This document shows positions 9,061 through 17,869 of a stretch of DNA of 64,000 nt, in pieces; positions within the stretch are counted from its first letter, which is position 1; each line of letters opens with the position of its first letter. Position numbers and translations under genes: made by a program. The notes under the pieces are model-generated. The model was not told the DNA's origin. It made no database searches and was given only the letters and a program-made list of their open reading frames with translations. This DNA is from AP-15 sp963762575 (lineage in GTDB: Bacteria > Pseudomonadota > Alphaproteobacteria > ATCC43930 > CGMCC-115725), in NCBI GenBank assembly GCA_963762575.1, contig CAVXLL010000017.1, forward strand, positions 124,001-188,000. The letters are read 5' to 3'.

Positions 9061-10319
9061 ATGCGGGTACTGGTGGTGGGTGCGGGCGGTCGCGAGCACG
9101 CGCTCGCCTGGGCGATTTCGGCGTCGCCACTGGTCGATCGCCTGTTCTGCGCCCCCGGCAATGCCGGCATCGCCGAGGAAGCCGAGTGCATCGCGATCGG
9201 TGCAACCGATATCGAGGGGCTGGTCCAGTTTTGCCGCGGCGAGCGGATCGATTTCGTCGTGGTGGGCCCCGAAGCGCCGCTTGTCCTGGGGCTCGTCGAT
9301 GCGCTCGAAGCCGAAGGAATTGCGGCCTTCGGCCCGAGTGCTGCAGCCTCGGCGATCGAAGCCTCCAAGGCCTTCGCCAAGGATCTCTTCACGCGTGCGC
9401 GAATCCCGACCGCCGCTTACCGCCGCTTCCGCGATACGGCAGTGGCGAAAATCTTTATCGCGAGCCACGGCGCGCCGATCGTCGTCAAGGCCGACGGCCT
9501 TGCCGCCGGCAAGGGCGTGGTGGTCGCCGATGACCTCGACACGGCCTACCGGGCGGTCGATGCCGCGCTCGTCGAGCGCCGGTTCAGCACGGCCGGGCTC
9601 GAAATCGTCGTCGAGGATTTTCTGGCCGGCGAAGAGGCGAGTTTCTTCGCCCTGGTCGACGGCAAAGATGCGCTGCCGCTCGCCTCGGCGCAGGATTACA
9701 AGCGCGTCGGCGACGGGGACATCGGGCCGAACACCGGTGGCATGGGCGCCTATTCGCCGAGCCCCTTGTGACCCCGGCGGTCGAGGGCATGGTGATGGAG
9801 CGCATCATCCTGCCAGCGATCGCCGCGATGCGCCACGAGGGGCGCCTCTTCAAGGGAGTCCTTTATGCCGGCCTGATGCTGACGGAAGCGGGGCCGATGC
9901 TGCTCGAATTCAATGCCCGCTTGGGCGACCCGGAATGCCAGGCGCTGATGATGCGGCTGATAAGCGATCCGTTGCCGGCATTGATCGCCGCGCATGACGG
10001 CTTGCTGAGATCGGTCGATCTGCGATGGCATGCCGATAGCGCGCTATGCGTTGTCATGGCGGCGAATGGCTATCCCGGCGAGCCGCAAAGAGGCAGCGAG
10101 ATCCGCGGCCTCGACACCGCGGCCAGCAACTCGACGGTCAAAATATTCCATGCCGGCACCCGCCGCGACAACCAGCGGCTGATCGCCGACGGCGGCCGCG
10201 TTCTCGGCGTGACGGCCACCGGTAGCGATCTCGCAACCGCCCGCGACCGCGCCTACGCCGCCGTCGACCGCATCGACTGGCCCGAAGGCTTCTGCCGCCG
10301 CGACATCGGCCATCGTTAA
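9061..10319 (+). pseudogene. purD: Phosphoribosylamine-glycine ligase, split by a frameshift
   Basis: PurD (GARS) makes glycinamide ribonucleotide from phosphoribosylamine, glycine and ATP in purine synthesis. The first frame (9061-9771) begins MRVLVVGAGGREHALAW after a strong GGAGG site and contains the ATP-grasp part up to GGMGAYSPSPL. It then meets TGA. The rest (9768-10319) continues in another frame from TPAVEG to the end, with the LLEFNARLGDPE motif. Restoring one G in CCTTGTGACC joins them into a normal 419-residue protein. A GTG at 9768 overlaps the TGA, so two-chain translation is formally possible. A sequencing error is also possible since this is a purine biosynthesis gene. Confidence 0.88.
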
Positions 10320-10721
10320 GTCGAAGGCTGTCCGTCGCGCACCACCGGCTCAGCCAGACGCTCATTTCCGGCTGCAATCCGGTCGCAGGCCCAACCAGGT
10401 CGGCGCGAACCGGGAATGTGTTCAGGTCGTGGTCGCCGACCACGCGCGTCGCCCGCCATGTCGCGAACTCGCCGCGCGGCATGATTCTGCGACGACACGA
10501 CGACCTCGACCATCTCCCGCTCGAGCTTAGAGAGGCCCGAGGGCGCCAGCATCAGCTCGTTGTACATCGCGACGAAGTTGCGGGCGTAGGCTGTAGGCGC
10601 GCAGCACATTCGGCACGATTCCGAGCTTTTCGGTGCACAGCGCGAACAGCGCTTTGAGGTCCTCGTCGAGCGCTTCGGGATCGGCCACTGGGAGCGCCGA
10701 GATATGGTCCGGCTGCGGCAA
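10316..10721 (-). pseudogene. Decayed carboxymuconolactone decarboxylase-family (alkylhydroperoxidase-like) gene
   Basis: The first frame, from ATG 10721, reads like the start of a CMD-family peroxidase-related enzyme (ISALPVADPEALDEDLKALF, LGIVPNVLRAYSLRP). It then shifts near 10575-10585 into a frame with RNFVAMYNELMLAPSGLSKLERE, also typical of the family. After VVVSSQNH the expected CxxC/His active site is absent, and the remainder is Arg-rich sequence without family features. The gene therefore has a frameshift and has lost its catalytic centre. It is convergent with purD, overlapping its last bases. Confidence 0.6.
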
Positions 10722-10834
10722 GTCAAACCTCCTGCGGCAAACAAGTCACGGACCTATTGTAATCGCGTCCGGCAAGCATCGTCACCACCGGCTTGACCCG
10801 GGCGTTTCGGTCCCTCTTGACCGGACTTGCGGTT

Positions 10835-10900
10835 GCGAGATTTGCGTCGTCGCTGCGCTCGCAATGACCCGGTCATTGCGAGCGCAGCGCGGCAATCTCG
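10835..10900. repeat. Palindromic repeat, gcgagatt...tcattgcgag family (copy 1)
   Basis: Two arms are nearly complementary: GCGAGATTTGCG...CGCTGCGCTCGCAATGA and TCATTGCGAGCGCAGCG...GGCAATCTCGC. The same words occur at 39586-39668 and 40520-40603. It lies between convergent and downstream gene ends, a usual location for such elements. Confidence 0.75.
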
Positions 10901-10978
10901 CCCGGCACAAACCGGCTGGCATTTGGGCACGGCGCTCTCAGGTTCGGAGCGTCGCCATGGTTGATCGTAGTATGACAG

Positions 10979-10998
10979 CCCGCTGCAGCTGCAGCGGG
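10979..10998. repeat. Perfect 20-bp palindrome
   Basis: CCCGCTGCAG is followed directly by CTGCAGCGGG, giving a perfect 20-bp palindrome. It lies 19 bases past the stop of the DUF5681 gene. It could act as a transcription-ending hairpin for that gene, but no T run follows on either strand. Confidence 0.4.
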
Positions 10999-11017
10999 TC
11001 TGCAGCGGAGCTCCTCT

Positions 11018-11518
11018 TCAGGTTGCACGGCTCGAAAGCGGCCAAGGCCTGGGGTGGGTCGGCCGCTCTTCGGCCTGGCGGATTTCGAGCGCCTTCAGAC
11101 GTTGGTCGAAGTCGCTGGTTTCGATGGTTTGCACAAAAGTCGTAAACACCCGGGCGATGGCTTGCGCCTCGCCCGGCGTGATCAGGCCGCCGGCGAGCGC
11201 CGCGGTGACCGCCCCCATCGCGCCGGCGATGTCGGCGGCGCTCTTGATCGGCGGCAACGCGAACTCGACGGCGCGGTCGCGCGGCAAAATGCGTTCGAGG
11301 CACAGCCGCATCGCGGTCGAGTCGCCGGCGAAGGCTGCCTCGACGGCCTTGCGGGTCAATGCCTCGGCTTCGCCAGCGAGCAGCTTTTGCGCGGCCAAGC
11401 TTGCCTTGTTGCGCGAGCCGAGCCGGCGGCCGGCCGGGTTTCCCGACCGCCCTTTCGGAAACGGCCGCCCGCGCACCTGCGCCGCCGGCGCCACTTCCAC
11501 CTCATCGCCCATATACAC
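11018..11518 (-). CDS. DUF5681 domain-containing protein
   Basis: A 166-residue protein with the DUF5681 hallmark at its N-terminus (GRPFPKGRSGNPAGRRLGSR followed by NKA). These proteins are often found near mobile elements, phage genes or genomic islands; their function is not established. The rest is Ala-rich and helical, with no membrane segment. Two ATG codons lie close together (11518 and 11512, MYMGDE); either could be the start. It borders a repeat and IS-rich stretch to the right, in keeping with an accessory role. Confidence 0.82.
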   Translation of the reverse strand: MYMGDEVEVAPAAQVRGRPFPKGRSGNPAGRRLGSRNKASLAAQKLLAGEAEALTRKAVEAAFAGDSTAMRLCLERILPRDRAVEFALPPIKSAADIAGAMGAVTAALAGGLITPGEAQAIARVFTTFVQTIETSDFDQRLKALEIRQAEERPTHPRPWPLSSRAT

Positions 11519-12071
11519 CTCCGTGCGTGGCAGCGCCTCCCCTCGGACGCCGCAATCGTCCGACTATATTATGCTAATAAGGCAATTTTATGGATGTCTA
11601 ATACGCAACAAAGGGGCGGTCGGGGGTGAGTCCCGCCGTGGCCGGGCGTCTGCGGGCACCTCGGGCGAAGAGCGCGGGTCAGCGCCTCGTCTCAGTAGAA
11701 CCGTGACGAGAATTTCGGAATGGCAACCGTGCCATTAAGTCCGGACTCCGCATGGCGTCGTCAAAGCCGCGTTGGGTAATGTCACGGAAGTGGAGTTCTG
11801 GAAAATCACCGGGCAAAAGATCGATAAGATGGATTCTTTGATGTTGGCACTCATTCAATGCAACAGCTAAATCTGCGAAACCTTCCGATGCCGAATACTG
11901 CGTTCGTGCCTGTACTGGCCGCTCTCGGATTTTAGATGTAGTAGCTCGCGGGGCCTTCCGGGCCCTCTGACCGATTTTAGATAACGCTACAACTGCGACT
12001 TTGATGAGCTTTACGGACCTGCTGGCGGCCCTACCGCACCGCACCCCGCATAGAATGGAGAGAACGACGGC
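11519..12071. other. Accessory intergenic stretch with no convincing gene
   Basis: The 553 bases between the DUF5681 gene and the next membrane gene are of mixed, partly AT-rich composition. One minus-strand open frame (11679-12044, 121 residues, containing LNECQHQRIHLIDLLPGDF) is possible but has a very basic, low-complexity N-terminus and no recognisable family. I give it roughly one chance in four of being a real gene or remnant. No RNA gene or clear repeat was seen. Confidence 0.35.
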
Positions 12072-12776
12072 TTGATTGCCATCGCCCTCAGCGGGATAAC
12101 GCGTTCGTTAGCATGCCGGGGAGCAACTGCCTTGTCGATAAGCCTGCGGTGGCAAGAGTGGCGGGCTGCTGCCACTCAAAAGAGACAAAAGCGCCAAGCA
12201 CAAACCCAGCGCCGAATCGAGGCCGACAAGGGTCCACCGCGCTACGCAAAAGCGCTTGTCGAGGGCGCGACGACGGTCGGGCGATTTCTCGTCGGAGCCA
12301 ATGGGGTAGGCTTTGCCGCGAGCCTGGCGATATATTTCTCAGCCTACATTTCGCTTACGAGCGTTGACAACGAGCACATCTGCGTTGCCAGTCAGTTCGT
12401 ATCGGACGTAATGCAGGAGGGGCGGTTAGCCGCATGGGATTTCTTTTTTGGTGGAATCTTTGCTCTTGTCGCGGCGGGATTTTCAACGGGTATGTGGGTT
12501 CGGTATAATATGGCCCTTCATGATTCGGTCAGTGATTTGCCTGCGCCTTCATTCGAAAGCTGGATTTCGAGTTATTCGGAATGGGGGCTGTTCCTGCGAA
12601 GTGCCGGTTGGCAGTGGATTCCTATAGTTCTTGCGTCCACGCTTTTTTTGTGGGGCATCGGCCACGGGTTGGGGCTGCGGGTGTCTTCTGCCGGCATCCA
12701 GCAAAACTGGCAGGCGTATAAGGTGGCTTGCGGCACTGAAGGTGTGCATGCGCCGCCCGCCGCGCACTCGCCATAA
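12072..12776 (+). CDS. Hypothetical membrane protein
   Basis: A 234-residue protein with three likely membrane segments: GFAASLAIYFSAYISL (about 81-96), FFFGGIFALVAAGFSTGMWV (about 125-144) and WIPIVLASTLFLWGIGHGLG (about 183-202). A basic coiled-coil-like stretch (RAAATQKRQKRQAQTQRR) precedes the first helix. No family is recognised. The TTG at 12072 is a weak start with no clear ribosome site, so the true start may lie later. It sits in an AT-richer accessory region just before an IS1634-type element, which suggests acquired DNA. Confidence 0.55.
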   Translation: MIAIALSGITRSLACRGATALSISLRWQEWRAAATQKRQKRQAQTQRRIEADKGPPRYAKALVEGATTVGRFLVGANGVGFAASLAIYFSAYISLTSVDNEHICVASQFVSDVMQEGRLAAWDFFFGGIFALVAAGFSTGMWVRYNMALHDSVSDLPAPSFESWISSYSEWGLFLRSAGWQWIPIVLASTLFLWGIGHGLGLRVSSAGIQQNWQAYKVACGTEGVHAPPAAHSP

Positions 12777-13091
12777 TGCCCATACGTCAAGTTCCACGTC
12801 ACCGCCCCCCACGGCCACCCAAAAAGCCGGGGAGACTGTCATTTTTAAATTGGACGGCACTGACATTTGCACGTTGGGGCTACAGAGCGGAGTCAGATGA
12901 TCTCCATTATATAATATATTTTCAGGTATTTCTATAGTCGTGGTGCCGCCCGGCCATGTGATGACTGGGCTTGGGAATGCGATTTTCCTGCCATCAGTAC
13001 TTAGAGATATTCAAATTACTGGATGCCGCTTTGCACAAGATGTAGGCCAAGGGCCCGGGATCATTATGCTGGGAATCACAGACGAACTCAT
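12777..13091 (+). other. Gene remnant truncated by the IS1634-type element
   Basis: AT-rich stretch. A frame opens at 12901 after a stop and reads ISIVVVPPGHVMTGLGNAIF then PSVLRDIQITGC and IIMLGITDELI up to the presumed left IS end near 13092. From there it continues into IS sequence and stops at 13143. The composition looks coding, but no start other than GTG 12940 is present and I recognise no family. It is probably the 5' or middle part of a gene cut by the insertion; no continuation was found beyond the right end. Confidence 0.35.
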
Positions 13092-15029
13092 CTTTAGACC
13101 GAACTTTGACCAATTTCTAACTGAAGCTGGTGAAAAGACCTGATATTCGTCGTATAAGCGGTCATGTAATCTGGTGATTCCGATTGACAGGCGTGTCGCT
13201 TCATGATCATGACGGCGCATGTATGTCGCCGTTGTCCCCAACCGAGGCTCGCCGCCGGCCATCCTGCTGCGGGAGAGCTACCGCGAGGCGGGCAAGACCA
13301 AGAACCGAACCCTCGCCAACTTGTCACGCTGGCCCGCCGAGCGCATCGAGCAACTCCGCGCCGTCCTGCGCGGCGACAAACTGCTGCCCGCCGCTGAGGC
13401 GGTGGAAATCGTCCGCGCGCTGCCGCACGGGCACGTGCTCGCCGCGCTGGGCACCGCGCGCCGCATCGCGCTCGATGCCGTGCTGCCGCGCCGGGCGCCG
13501 CAACGCCGCCGCGATCTGGCGCTGGCCCTGATCGTCGCCCGCCTGCTCGAGCCGGCGGCCAAGCTGGCGACGGCGCGGATGTTGGATCCCACCACCGCCA
13601 GCCATTCGCTGGGCGAGATGCTGGGGCTCGGCCGCGTCGCCGCCAAGGAGGTCTATGCCGCGCTCGACTGGCTGGGCCGCGAGCAGCCGTTCATCGAGGC
13701 CCAGCTGGTCCGTCGGCACCTCAAGAATGGCGCGCTGCTGCTCTACGACGTCACCTCCACCTACCTCGAAGGACGCTGCTGCGAACTGGCGCAGCATGGC
13801 TACAGCCGCGACCACCGTGGCGACCGGCCGCAGATTGTCATTGGCCTGATGTGCGCCGCCAACGGTTGCCCGGTCGCGATCGAGGTGTTCGAGGGCAATA
13901 CCGCCGATCCGCTGACGCTGTCGTCGCAGATCGACAAGCTGAAGCAGCGCTTCAAGCTGCAGCGCGTGGTGATGGTGGGCGACCGCGGGGTGCTGACCAG
14001 CGCCCGGATCGAGCAGACGCTGCGCCCGGCTGGCCTCGATTGGATCACCGCGCTGCGCGCTCCGGCGATCACGCAGCTGGCCGCCGAAGGCGGGCCGTTG
14101 CAGCTCTCGCTGTTTGATGACCGCGATATGGCGGAGATCACCAGCCCCGATTATCCGGGTGAACGACTGGTGGTCTGCATGAACCCGTTGCTGGCCGAAG
14201 AGCGCGGCCGCAAACGCGCCGAGCTGTTGGCCGCCACCGAAAAGGAGCTCGCGCGCATCGCGGCCCGCGTGCAGCGGGCGCGCAGTTCATTGCGTAGCGC
14301 CGCGGCGATCGGCCAGGCCGTCGGGGCGGTGCTGGGACGGCGCCACATGACCAAGCACTTCCACATCAGCATCACCGACGAGGCGTTCAGCTTCGCCCAA
14401 AACCCTCTCAGCATTGCCGCCGAGGCTGCACTCGACGGCATCTATGTGATCCGCACCAACCTGCCGGCGGCACAGTCTGACGCTGCTGCCACGGTGCGTT
14501 CCTACAAAAGTCTCAGCGGCGTCGAGCACGCCTTCCGCTCGCTGAAGACCGTCGATCTCGCACTGCGCCCGGTGTTCCATTGGACCGCGCCGCGGGTGCG
14601 CGCGCACGTCTTGCTCTGCATGCTGGCCTATTATCTGGAGTGGCACATGCGTCAGAACCTTGCTCCGATGCTGTTCGACGAGCCCGATCCGGCCGCCCGC
14701 GAGGCACAGCGCACCTCACCGGTGGCCAAGGCGGAGCCCTCACTGGCGGCGCGACGCAAGGCCGCGCGCAAACGCACCGAGCCAGTAGATGGCGAACCGC
14801 TCCCAGTGCACAGCTTCCACACCCTGCTCGGCGATCTCGCCACGCTCACCCGCAATATCGTCCGTCTCGGGCGCGATCGCCTCATCACCATCCTCGCCAC
14901 CCCTACCCGCACACAGCACCGCGCCCTCGACCTGCTCGGCGTTACCCTCACCGCGTAGACAGACCAGCACCCACCAGGGCTAACTATATCAATGGCTTGC
15001 GCTCAAAAGCGGGTAAAGTTCGGTTTAGA
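13092..15029 (+). mobile_element. IS1634-type (IS4-superfamily) insertion sequence
   Basis: A single transposase gene is flanked by candidate terminal inverted repeats. The left end holds ACCGAACTTT at 13098-13107 and the right end its exact complement AAAGTTCGGT at 15015-15024, with partial matches on both sides (CTnTA outside, CC inside). This gives an element of about 1.94 kb, within the range for the family. The exact ends and the target duplication could not be fixed by eye. Confidence 0.7.
13219..14958 (+). CDS. IS1634-family transposase
   Basis: A full-length 579-residue DDE transposase of the IS1634 group. It starts MYVAVVPNRGSPPAILLRES, a common opening in this group. Family blocks are LLLYDVTSTYLEG (first catalytic Asp), VMVGDRGVLTSARIE (second Asp) and YKSLSGVEHAFRSLK (catalytic Glu region). 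No frameshift or stop interrupts it, so the element may be active. It is GC-rich, like the chromosome, and unlike the AT-rich DNA it has entered. Confidence 0.93.
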   Translation: MYVAVVPNRGSPPAILLRESYREAGKTKNRTLANLSRWPAERIEQLRAVLRGDKLLPAAEAVEIVRALPHGHVLAALGTARRIALDAVLPRRAPQRRRDLALALIVARLLEPAAKLATARMLDPTTASHSLGEMLGLGRVAAKEVYAALDWLGREQPFIEAQLVRRHLKNGALLLYDVTSTYLEGRCCELAQHGYSRDHRGDRPQIVIGLMCAANGCPVAIEVFEGNTADPLTLSSQIDKLKQRFKLQRVVMVGDRGVLTSARIEQTLRPAGLDWITALRAPAITQLAAEGGPLQLSLFDDRDMAEITSPDYPGERLVVCMNPLLAEERGRKRAELLAATEKELARIAARVQRARSSLRSAAAIGQAVGAVLGRRHMTKHFHISITDEAFSFAQNPLSIAAEAALDGIYVIRTNLPAAQSDAAATVRSYKSLSGVEHAFRSLKTVDLALRPVFHWTAPRVRAHVLLCMLAYYLEWHMRQNLAPMLFDEPDPAAREAQRTSPVAKAEPSLAARRKAARKRTEPVDGEPLPVHSFHTLLGDLATLTRNIVRLGRDRLITILATPTRTQHRALDLLGVTLTA

Positions 15030-15109
15030 GGTGCCGAAAAAGCGGCGAAGCTGGACGCATCATCGGCCTAGAGCAATAGCTGAGGATCATCCGCACATCC
15101 TCGTCGCTA

Positions 15110-16021
15110 TCAGCTGAATGCGGCGAACAGCTCCTCGAGCGCCGTGATCTGGTTGCCGGCAACCGAATTGGGCACGAGGACCGGCGTGTTGACGCCGGCG
15201 TCGCGCCATGCCGCGACGCCCTCGCGGACCGTTGCGGCCGGGCCGAAGAGGGTGTTGTCGGTGAGCCAGCGGTCGGTCAGGTACTTTGGTATGTCGTCGG
15301 GCCGGTTGTCGGCGATCGCCTTCTCGACTGCCGACATCTCGTCGGCATAACCGGCCTCCTTCCAGTAGGCGCGATAATTCGGCAGGAAGGCGTAATGCAC
15401 GAGGCGGCGGCGCAGCAGCGCCTTTGCCGCGTCAACATCTTCCGAGACGCAGACCGGCAGCATGTTGCCGATCAGAAAATTCGGATCGCTGCGCTTGGAC
15501 GACGGCATGGCGGCGAGCGACTGGGGCATGTGGGAAAGACTGGCATTCGCGAACACGACGCCTTCGGCAATCTCGGCGGCGAGCGCGACCATCTTCTTGC
15601 GCAAAGCCGCGAGGACGATCGGCGGCAGCGGCCCGATCCCTTCATAGGACATGACCTTCTCGACAAAGGCGCGGATATCCGAGAGGGGCTTGCCCGGGGT
15701 GACGCCGAGACGCTGGTAAGTGGGGCCGTGCGCGATGCCGATGCCAAAGTGGAAGCGGCCGCCCGAGACCTCGTGCAGATAGGCGGCGCTATGCGCAAAA
15801 TCCTCCGGGGTGCGGGCGTAAATCGGCGCGATCGCGGTGCCGAACGGGATGTGCTCGGTAGCAAGCGCCAGCGCGGTGCACTGCGCCATGTTGCCGAACC
15901 GGCTCGGGATGTACATGCCGGCGAAACCGCGGCGTTCAATTTCACGCGCGATGTCGAGCGTCTGGCGCCGCCTCCCCGGCACGGCGACGAGGCTGATCGC
16001 GGGCAAGTTCTGGGATGGCAT
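15110..16021 (-). CDS. LLM-class (luciferase-like) flavin-dependent oxidoreductase
   Basis: A 303-residue bacterial luciferase-like protein. These enzymes use FMN or coenzyme F420 for oxidation or monooxygenation of small molecules; the substrate is unknown. The family blocks are REIERRGFAGMYIPSRFGN, ALATEHIPFGTAIAPIYART, and GGRFHFGIGIAHGPTYQRLG, which form the TIM-barrel cofactor site. ATG 16021 is the natural start. It lies alone between two insertion elements, so it may be part of a rearranged catabolic region; two other LLM proteins are in the window. Confidence 0.88.
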   Translation of the reverse strand: MPSQNLPAISLVAVPGRRRQTLDIAREIERRGFAGMYIPSRFGNMAQCTALALATEHIPFGTAIAPIYARTPEDFAHSAAYLHEVSGGRFHFGIGIAHGPTYQRLGVTPGKPLSDIRAFVEKVMSYEGIGPLPPIVLAALRKKMVALAAEIAEGVVFANASLSHMPQSLAAMPSSKRSDPNFLIGNMLPVCVSEDVDAAKALLRRRLVHYAFLPNYRAYWKEAGYADEMSAVEKAIADNRPDDIPKYLTDRWLTDNTLFGPAATVREGVAAWRDAGVNTPVLVPNSVAGNQITALEELFAAFS

Positions 16022-16146
16022 TGGGCACGCTCCTTGATGCGCGGAAGATCGAGTCGTCTCGGCTGCTTCGGTCTGGCGCTAGTGCTCAGAGTCATTCGCT
16101 CGATTGATCCGGCAATGTCCACCCATCGCTCACGCCAAATCCGCTA

Positions 16147-16197
16147 CACCGGCGAAAGCCGGTGCCCACGGAAAAGTGGATCCCGGCTTTCGCCGGG
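16147..16197 (+). repeat. Double-hairpin repeat, ccggcgaaagccgg family (copy A)
   Basis: Contains hairpin CACCGGCGAAAGCCGGTG at 16147-16164 and hairpin CCCGGCTTTCGCCGGG at 16182-16197, separated by a short spacer. An inverted copy is at 16299-16350, and a diverged relative at 56294-56362. Confidence 0.8.
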
Positions 16198-16298
16198 AAA
16201 GCCCGGAGGGGGTGTCGAGCTGAATTAACTGAGTGATTCTGTGCACTAGTGCTTGGATGCATACAGATGATTCAGTGCAATGCGCCCGTCCTCGTCTT

Positions 16299-16350
16299 CC
16301 CGGCGAAAGCCGGGATCCATTCCTCCCATGGGCACCGGCTTTCGCCGGTG
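16299..16350 (-). repeat. Double-hairpin repeat, ccggcgaaagccgg family (copy B, inverted)
   Basis: Hairpin CCCGGCGAAAGCCGGG at 16299-16314 and hairpin CACCGGCTTTCGCCGGTG at 16333-16350, in the reverse order and orientation of copy A. The two copies lie about 100 bases apart and could pair with each other. Confidence 0.8.
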
Positions 16351-16538
16351 TGACAGGATTTCATCTGAGCCTTGTTTAGTCCTTGCCGAGGGAATCTTCC
16401 TTATGGGTCCAGGAAATTAGGCTTGCCGGGTTGTTGGCTCCCGGTCAACAGCGCCTGTCCGGCTGCTGGCGCGAGGTTGGAGGGATGAACGGCTTGTGGC
16501 GGACCGACAGAGCGGAAAAATACGTGTTCTAGGCCCTA

Positions 16539-17806
16539 GTACGTCGTTTCCAAAGTTCCGCACCTATCGGTCAGGCGGGGAGATCGATTTTGTAGCGCCA
16601 TCGATGGATGACCGGGTCGCGATTTAGGTCATTGATGAATTCGATGATGCGTTGCTTCAATTCGTGTGTGAAGTTGACACGGATGTGGCGGAGCACGGAT
16701 CGGGCTGCTTTGGAGAAAAACCCCTCGACCAGGTTGAGCCAGGAACCGTGTTTGGGGGTGAACACAAACGCGAAGCGGCCGTCCGGCTGAACGGCCAGCC
16801 ACGTCTTGGTCTCCCGCGAGATGTGCGCCGAGTGATTGTCCAGAATGACCTTGATCGCAGTTGCGGCCGGATAGGCAGCGTCGAGGATTTTGAGGAACTC
16901 AATGAACTCGCGACTGCGATGGCGGTCCTTGACGAGGGCGTGCACAGTACCAGTGAGCAGATCGATGCCGGCCATCAGGGTCACCGTGCCGTGGCGCTTG
17001 TACTCGTGGTCGCGCTGCGTGGTGGGGTGGGTGCCGGGAACCGGGGGGAGATCAGGAGTGGTATTGCCGATCGCCTGAATACCGGGTTTCTCGTCATAGG
17101 AGAGGATGGCGATTTCGCCCCCGCCATCACAGTTCGCGGCAGCCGCGCGCCGCATCTCGACTTCGCGGTAAAGGCAAAGCACTTCTGCCATTTTTTGCTC
17201 GAAATCGGGGTCGCGCTGCTCCACGTAGTAGCGGACTTTATGCGGCTTGACCTCATGCGCCGCCAGGATCTTGCACACCGTTCCCTGGGCGAGTTTCGCC
17301 AGGCTGGGATGGCCAGCCTGCGGCCCGTGGTTACGCGCATGCGCGGCCAACAAGCGGGTGGTCCACAGCTCGTGTGGATACCCGGATGCGATCGGCTTGG
17401 CGCAAGCCAGCGAAACCAGCCACGCCCTCGCTTCCCGTGTAATCACTGCATCGCGTCCTGCTCGCGGCCGGTCATCGAGCGCTGCTAACACCCCCAATTC
17501 CGCGGCTCGCTCCAGGCACCGCGTCACGGTCTGCTGGCTCACCCCGATCTGCCGTGCGACGACGTAAGCCGATGGGGTGTCGAGGTAGGCAATGATCATG
17601 CGAGCCCGCTCCACCCGGCCCGTCGCCTCGCTCCGCGAGCGCGAAATATCGACCAGCGCACGGCGCTGGTCCGGATCAATCGAAAGCGTAATGACGCGGC
17701 GCGCAGCAACCATCGCTTCCCCCTGCGATGTCCTCCCGCTGCTTACCATATCTCGCGTACATTGCATACTCCGCCACAACATATCGATAATTTGGAATCT
17801 TTGTAC
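16539..17806 (-). mobile_element. IS630-family insertion sequence
   Basis: The element is bounded by TA at 16537-16538 and 17807-17808, as expected for IS630/Tc1/mariner target duplication. The left end starts GTAC-n5-TTCCAAAG and the right end, read on the other strand, starts GTAC-n5-TTCCAAAT, giving matched terminal repeats. The length is 1268 bases with one transposase on the minus strand. Confidence 0.8.
16571..17713 (-). CDS. IS630-family transposase
   Basis: A 380-residue transposase beginning MVAARRVITLSIDPDQRRAL. It has an N-terminal HTH (SAYVVARQIGVSQQTVTRCL) and the DDE triad in ILSYDEKPG, VILDNHSAH and HGSWLNLVEGFFSK. A strong AGGGGGA ribosome site sits before ATG 17713, so I prefer it to the ATG 69 bases upstream. 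No interruption is seen, so the element may be mobile. Confidence 0.93.
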   Translation of the reverse strand: MVAARRVITLSIDPDQRRALVDISRSRSEATGRVERARMIIAYLDTPSAYVVARQIGVSQQTVTRCLERAAELGVLAALDDRPRAGRDAVITREARAWLVSLACAKPIASGYPHELWTTRLLAAHARNHGPQAGHPSLAKLAQGTVCKILAAHEVKPHKVRYYVEQRDPDFEQKMAEVLCLYREVEMRRAAAANCDGGGEIAILSYDEKPGIQAIGNTTPDLPPVPGTHPTTQRDHEYKRHGTVTLMAGIDLLTGTVHALVKDRHRSREFIEFLKILDAAYPAATAIKVILDNHSAHISRETKTWLAVQPDGRFAFVFTPKHGSWLNLVEGFFSKAARSVLRHIRVNFTHELKQRIIEFINDLNRDPVIHRWRYKIDLPA

Positions 17807-17869
17807 TAGGCGACAGCCTGACTGAGGAGTTGGGTTCGCTGCAGGGAGGGCCGTCGGGAACGCCAGGCG

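Larger units (their letters stand above)
16022..16538. other. Repeat-rich intergenic stretch between LLM gene and IS630 element
   Basis: No gene was found in these 517 bases. It carries two palindromic repeats in opposite orientation (16147-16197 and 16299-16350, listed separately) and otherwise unremarkable sequence up to the left end of the IS630-type element. Confidence 0.6.

Noticed and set aside
9768..9771. Programmed frameshift in purD
   Set aside because: No slippery run or downstream structure is evident; loss of one G explains it more simply.
16147..16350. CRISPR-like array
   Set aside because: Only two units, inverted to each other, each self-complementary; no regular spacers and no cas genes.
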